DNA of 44,615 nucleotides from Smittium mucronatum (taxonomy: Eukaryota > Kickxellomycota > Harpellomycetes > Harpellales > Legeriomycetaceae). Position 1 is the stretch's first letter; the number at the start of each line of letters is the position of its first letter. The notes under the pieces are model-generated. The model worked only from the letters and a program-made list of their open reading frames with translations. It was not told the DNA's origin and made no database searches. The stretch lies in contig LSSL01001967.1 of assembly GCA_001953115.1 (NCBI GenBank), forward strand, positions 1 through 44,615, read 5' to 3'. This document shows, in pieces, positions 40,004-44,615 of the stretch. The translations under genes and the position numbers were made by a program.

Positions 40004-41464
40004 TAATAGCAATACCATCCCATATCTATTAAAATTTGTAGTATTAATTTTGATTGGAGTTTTTAAATTTCTTTAAAAAACACTTTAACCAAATTTAAAT
40101 TATTAGCTCATAAAAAAAATCCCACAGCTTGCATCCCTTTATCCCCATGTCTTTTTTATCACTTCATTATATTCAAATTAAGGCAAATTACACTATTTAA
40201 AAGACCATCCTTCACTAAGATTTGAAAAAAAAACTTTCAAGGCCAGATTATAAATATAAACAAGTTTAGTTAAAATTTTATCAAAACTTATTATATTAAA
40301 AAACGGGCTTTTGTTAAAATAAAAAGATTATAGTTCAATGCTGATGAGTTGAGAAGACCGGTTTGATGTAAAGGTATATGGGCATAAATATAAACAATAG
40401 TAATATTTCAGTATCTGGAAAATAATTTATGAATTTTAATGGGATTTGCAGCCAAAAGTGAAATCTGTCGAGTTTTCCATATTAAATATATTTTACCCTG
40501 ATTCTGTCGATATATTAACACCATCTCCTTGCGCACGGATGATTTTCTTCATGATTGTTATAAGCGTCTTAGGTTACTCTTTTCTCATGACGGAGTTTTC
40601 TCTGTGATAAACTAACTCCAAATTAAATACACTTCATCGCTATTTCCTACTAATGGTAGGAACGACGTGGAAAAAACCCCCCCAATACAACGCACCCGTA
40701 AAAATAAAGCAATTAATTTCCCAATCCGTGGATATTATCTTCGCCACTATAAGATATGGTTATTATATTTGTAAAAATGGGTTGGATTTAGCAAAGAGGT
40801 TGATGGAAATAAAATATCGTTCAGATACCAGCGCCATTTAGAATAGATTTATAAAAGGATAAAAATAAAATGATTTATGGAGAATTTTTTGGAATATCGT
40901 GTTTTAAATTTATAAAAAACATAATAAAATTGGGATTAGTTCATTAATAATGATAATAGTATGGTTATAAACGAAAAAAAGGTAAATATACTATTATTAA
41001 TAGTACACTATACAAAGATGAAATACGCGTATAAGGAATACGGTAGATAGGTTTGTAAAAGCATTTCAATTCAGATATTTTATTTTCTAAAATCTTAGAT
41101 GTGTATTTATAATAATTACATTTGAGTCTCCTACCTCGCCATATAATTAGGTTCATTGATTTATGCCGTTGGAACTTTTATAAAATGATTAATTCGTAAA
41201 AATAGACTTCCCCACTAACTCAAATGAATTCCTTTATTGCTATAGATACTAATAAAATGGTCTTGCTGTGAATGATAAAGATCCTAAATAAGTGTTTTTC
41301 TTTGAATCGGATAATTAAAAAATAGGCGTCATTTAAGTTTCAAAGTCTATTTAATACATCTAATATGACCGGATCTTTATTTCCGTGTTCTGGATTGATA
41401 ATCTCCAACACTTAACTCTTTGTTTTAATATTTTTCAACTAAACATATTTTGGGTTCAGGTAAA

Positions 41465-41515
41465 GTCTCTTCATATTCTATGGTTTTCCAGGGAAATAGG
41501 AAAGTATGAAGAGAC
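41465..41515. repeat. 11-bp perfect inverted repeat
   Basis: GTCTCTTCATA at 41465-41475 is mirrored by TATGAAGAGAC at 41505-41515, with a 29-nt loop. It could be a hairpin in RNA or a short transposon footprint; nothing nearby decides. Confidence 0.6.
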
Positions 41516-41997
41516 GAAACGGCACCTAAAATATTAATGGTCAGAAATGATAACCAAGTCATTGAGTTAATTGATTTTCATGGCAATCGGTTTATTTTCA
41601 AGCATGTGTTTGCTATTTTCACATTCAATTAAAGTTACAAGAGCATAAAGGTTGAACAACTTCCATAGTGGATTCCACCACATTTAGTACAGAATGATCA
41701 GCAATACATTGGATTCCAGCAAATTAAAGGAAAACAAGTGATTATAGTCCCGTTCTTATTAACTCGGCGATGTCAATCTAATCATAACCACCGAATTCAA
41801 TAAATAAAGGTCACTTATTAAATATTCCTATTGGACAATAATCAATGAGGCCCCAGACTCATGAAAAGCTCGGATTCATTCAATTATATTCAAAAGGACC
41901 ATTAAAATGTAGTATTAAAGGGGGGAGGGGGGGATAAAAACAAGATGGAAAAGGGTTAGAGAATAGTTAGAGGTGAAAAATGAATTGGGTTGGGCTT

Positions 41998-42003
41998 TTT
42001 ATT
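41998..42003 (-). terminator. AATAAA polyadenylation signal of the 14-3-3 gene
   Basis: AATAAA on the minus strand, about 50 nt past the stop codon of the 14-3-3 gene. Motif and position only. Confidence 0.5.
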
Positions 42004-42052
42004 GAAAGTCAATAAGGACAAGAGAGACAAAAAGTAAAAAAAAGAGAGCAAG

Positions 42053-43290
42053 TTATTCTTTTGGCTCTTCGTTCTTAGTTTCGGCAGGGGCCGCACCCTC
42101 ACCATATTGTTGATCCTCTACTTCTATTAAATAATATAATGTTTTAATGAATATATAGATAAACGTATATATAAGAAAAGCTAACCATTTTGGAGGTCGG
42201 AAGTCCACAAAGTCAAGTTGTCACGGAGCAACTGCATAATCAATGTGCTGTCTTTGTAAGAGTCCTCGTGTAAGTTATCGAGTTCGGCTATAGCCTCATC
42301 GAAAGCTTGTTTAGCAAGATTACAAGCAAGTTCAGGAGAGTTCAAGATTTCATAGTAAAACACTGAAAAGTTGAGGGCAAGACCCAATCTGATGGGGTGG
42401 GTTGGGGCTAATTCTTTATCAGAAATCTCGGAGGCTTTCTTATAAGCGCTAAGAGCGGTGTCAGCAGATTCTTTGCGGAGATCAGCGCTCATGAATTCAG
42501 CGAGATATCTATGGTAATCACCCTTCATTTTGTAGTAGAAGACTTGGGATTCGGGAGTAGATGCTCCTGGGATCAAGTTGGTGTCGATGGTTTCCAAAAT
42601 ATCGTTACATACATCTTGGAGCTCCTTTTCGATGGTTTGTCTGTAAGTTTTAATTAGCTCAGCATGTTGAGTGTTTCCACGCGAAGTCTCCTTGGCCTCG
42701 ATAGAGGTGACTACTCTCCAGGAAGCACGTCTAGAACCAATGACATTTTTGTAAGCAACTGACAACAAATTGCGCTCCTCAATTGTGGGTTCAGAATCAA
42801 GCTATTAGGGCAACAAAAAACGCGATTAGTTATGAAACAAAATAATAACAATAATAATTACCTTGGCAACAGCCTAAAGTCCGGGTAGAAGTGGATAAAA
42901 ACAAGTATAAAAAAAGATGAACATTGAAAAATTGGTAGATAAAACTGACCTTCATATAACAGATCATCTCTAAAAAACAAAAAGAAGAAATATTAAATTA
43001 AATAACTTTTGTTAAATAAAAGAAAATTCAGTACCTTCGTAACGCTCAGCCTGTTCAGAGAGTTTGGACATGTAAACCTATATCAAGGGTGAATAAGATA
43101 GGTAAGGATATGCTAGATTTTTTTTAAATACACATATATGTGTAAATAGTTACCAAAGATTCTCTGTCCAAACCGACCTACATAGCAAAACAAAAAAGTA
43201 AAATCAATAAGATGGTGAAATAAAGAGTGGTAAGCAAGATATACAGTGAAAGTAGTTTACAGTTATTTCGCTTGATGGCATGTTCAACAT
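42053..43290 (-). CDS. 14-3-3 protein, seven exons
   Basis: Dimeric adaptor that binds phosphoserine/threonine motifs in many signalling and metabolic proteins. Exons on the minus strand are 43290-43261, 43177-43154, 43077-43035, 42969-42950, 42873-42862 (12 nt), 42801-42186 and 42123-42053. All introns are GT-AG (83, 76, 65, 76, 60 and 62 nt), and the phases join without error into 271 aa. The assembled N-terminus reads [20 protein letters not shown], then EMICYMKAVAKLDSE, as expected for the dimerisation helices. Phosphopeptide-pocket residues are present: Lys61 and Arg68 in [15 protein letters not shown], Arg141-Tyr142 in [10 protein letters not shown], Asn187 in [11 protein letters not shown]. 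The C-terminus TLWTSDLQ is followed by an acidic tail ending KNEEPKE. The first ATG (43290) is chosen; a second in-frame ATG at 43281 is possible. Exon 1, being non-conserved, is the least certain. Confidence 0.95.
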
Positions 43291-43636
43291 TTTTTTTTAT
43301 TAAGAATTGGGAATGAAAAAAGACCTGGTTTGATGAGTAGATATAACTGACACTGAAGAAAGATGAAAACGATATTTTAGACAATTATAAAAGCTATAGA
43401 CTATTCCCTTTAGCCCTTGCTTTTTTGTTTGTTTGGAAATAGGTCAGTTTTGTCATACATTGTTTTAGCCTTACTCATCTATTTTTATGCTGATCAGACT
43501 CATACCATTGGCCAAAGTATTAGTCATAGTTTCCAGCCTAATGGTTTCACATATTTCACCCATTCGAACGTTCTATTGGAGGTTGATTTCAGAGCATTCC
43601 ATTTGTTTTCTTTCCATATTTAGCCGCCAAACCGCA

Positions 43637-43986
43637 AACATGCTAAGCTCCTCTCCAGATTGGACTCAGATTCCCTCCCAATGGTATGTCTCAACTCTTA
43701 TATACACAGCACATATAACCAAATCATATTTACATCCGCCTATATTAAATAATAATTGACCAATTATATTCTTGGAGATGTCTGACATTTTTCAAAGACC
43801 TGACCGGATACGGTAGGCTTTATTGAGGAGTAATTTCCCAATCTATATTCACACCTATAGGAGGCAAAATTTCGATATTGATAGCAGAGTGTTGTCACCC
43901 AATTCTCATCTGCCCAATCTTGAAAAGATATTTATCGACTTTTTCATCCAGTTCAATGCCTTTTCCAAAACGCGGCATCACTGATA
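43637..43986 (+). CDS. possible two-exon fragment, unknown (weak)
   Basis: An ATG at 43637 opens MLSSSPDWTQIPSQ and meets a canonical GTATGT donor at 43684. An acceptor (CACCTATAG, ending 43860) joins in phase to RQNFDIDSRVLSPNSHLPNL and onward to a stop at about 43986. The 177-nt intron is longer than those of the secure genes. The plus frame competes with a minus-strand frame over the same DNA (43895-44077). No family recognised. Confidence 0.2.
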
Positions 43987-44077
43987 ACCAGCCAATAAAC
44001 GAACTCTGATTGCTATCACCAGCTTCTAATACAAGTTGTCTGATGAACCTTCCTACCAATGAGCGACAATCATACAT
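43895..44077 (-). CDS. possible exon or gene fragment, unknown (weak)
   Basis: A 60-codon frame with balanced composition (LVGRFIRQLVLEAGDSNQSS, then FIGWLSVMPRFGKGIELDEK). It could be the last exon of a gene entering from beyond the window, as an AG acceptor lies inside its first codons, or a relic. I recognise no domain; the opposite strand also has an open reading here. Confidence 0.25.
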   Translation of the reverse strand: MYDCRSLVGRFIRQLVLEAGDSNQSSFIGWLSVMPRFGKGIELDEKVDKYLFKIGQMRIG

Positions 44078-44615
44078 TTTTTTCCTTTAACTGGCACTCT
44101 GATATTAATGTGGGTAGATGGAAGATGCTTACTACATGCCCAAATCCATATTTACATTTCGGTTGGCGTTAATAGGTAGACAAAATCTGGAAAAAATATA
44201 TATAACCTGGAAATTTCCGCAAATTCTGGAAAATATGTACAGAATCTATTTTTTACCTGTCATTTTTGTCCGCAAATTTCGGAAAAATTCCTCAATTTTT
44301 TTTTGAAATGTAAACATTGGCTATTTTTTTTCTTTTGGCTAAAACTTGTCTTAGGCTATAATAAATCACCAATAATATTTTATAGAGGTGCTTCTTTCGT
44401 GGTTTCACAAAGATTTTATCTAATATATATGTCTCATTTTTACTCTTTCAGGATAAGTATTAAATTATAGCTATCACTATCCTATAATTAAAATGTTCAA
44501 TTTACTATAACTCCTAATAATTGGATAAACCTAATCAACCACCAAATAGAAAATGATAGCTAGAGAAAAAAAAGGGCTTCATAATAATCCTGGGTCCCAA
44601 AATAGAATAAAAAAT

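Larger units (their letters stand above)
40004..42052. other. intergenic, no secure gene
   Basis: Less AT-rich than the deserts. A 62-codon plus-strand frame at 40653-40841 (MVGTTWKKPPQYNAPVKIKQ...) has an ordinary composition but no recognised domain and sits after a C7 run; it may be a fragment. An 11-bp inverted repeat lies at 41465-41515. The last 60 bp are 3' UTR of the 14-3-3 gene. Confidence 0.5.
43291..44615. other. 14-3-3 upstream region with uncertain coding fragments
   Basis: Upstream of the 14-3-3 gene, GC-balanced up to about 44150 and AT-rich after. It should contain the 14-3-3 promoter, but I see no definite TATA or CCAAT element. Two competing coding fragments are listed separately. 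At 44170-44300 a loosely repeated CTGGAAA/TTTCCGCAAATT pattern occurs. Confidence 0.5.

Noticed and set aside
40338..40365. CTGATGAG followed by GAAG, suggesting a hammerhead ribozyme
   Set aside because: The core requires GAAA and three helices; neither the GAAA box nor the flanking stem could be found.

Overview
The window is nuclear DNA from a eukaryote, most likely a fungus. Evidence: short GT-AG introns (60-103 nt in the secure genes), a mitochondrial HSP60 and a 14-3-3 protein with fungal-looking sequence, nuclear-type tRNA genes, and remnants of DIRS and hAT transposons. Genes have moderate GC. The intergenic DNA is extremely AT-rich, with no credible gene over tens of kilobases. I cannot place the species; an AT-rich, possibly early-diverging fungal lineage is only a guess.

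Layout. 1-3353: AT-rich, no secure gene. 3354-3892 (-): a possible small three-exon gene of unknown function. 4131-5964 (-): HSP60, two exons. 5965-7156: a 1.2 kb divergent promoter. 7157-7550 (+): HSP10, two exons. 8217-8363 (-): tRNA-Asn and tRNA-Gly, 2 nt apart. 9300-9830: a GC-richer island with three strong hairpins, unidentified. 11564-11719 (-): a possible 51-aa protein. 17045-20866 (-): a decayed DIRS-type tyrosine-recombinase retrotransposon (gag, RT, RNase H, methyltransferase-like and YR remnants). 21-33.8 kb: AT-rich desert. 33877-40003: a nested transposon, in which a 5.1 kb hAT element with terminal inverted repeats and an 8-bp target duplication sits inside one arm of an older inverted-repeat element. 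42053-43290 (-): a 14-3-3 gene with seven exons, one only 12 nt long. 43.3-44.6 kb: GC-balanced sequence with uncertain coding fragments.

How the genes relate. HSP60 and HSP10 are the two partners of the mitochondrial chaperonin. They lie head to head, so one shared regulatory region could keep their expression matched. The two tRNAs look like one dicistronic Pol III unit, with the only T-run after the second tRNA. The 14-3-3 gene is an unrelated housekeeping gene. The rest is mainly a transposon graveyard drifting to very high AT, punctuated by isolated G or C runs of 9-13 nt.
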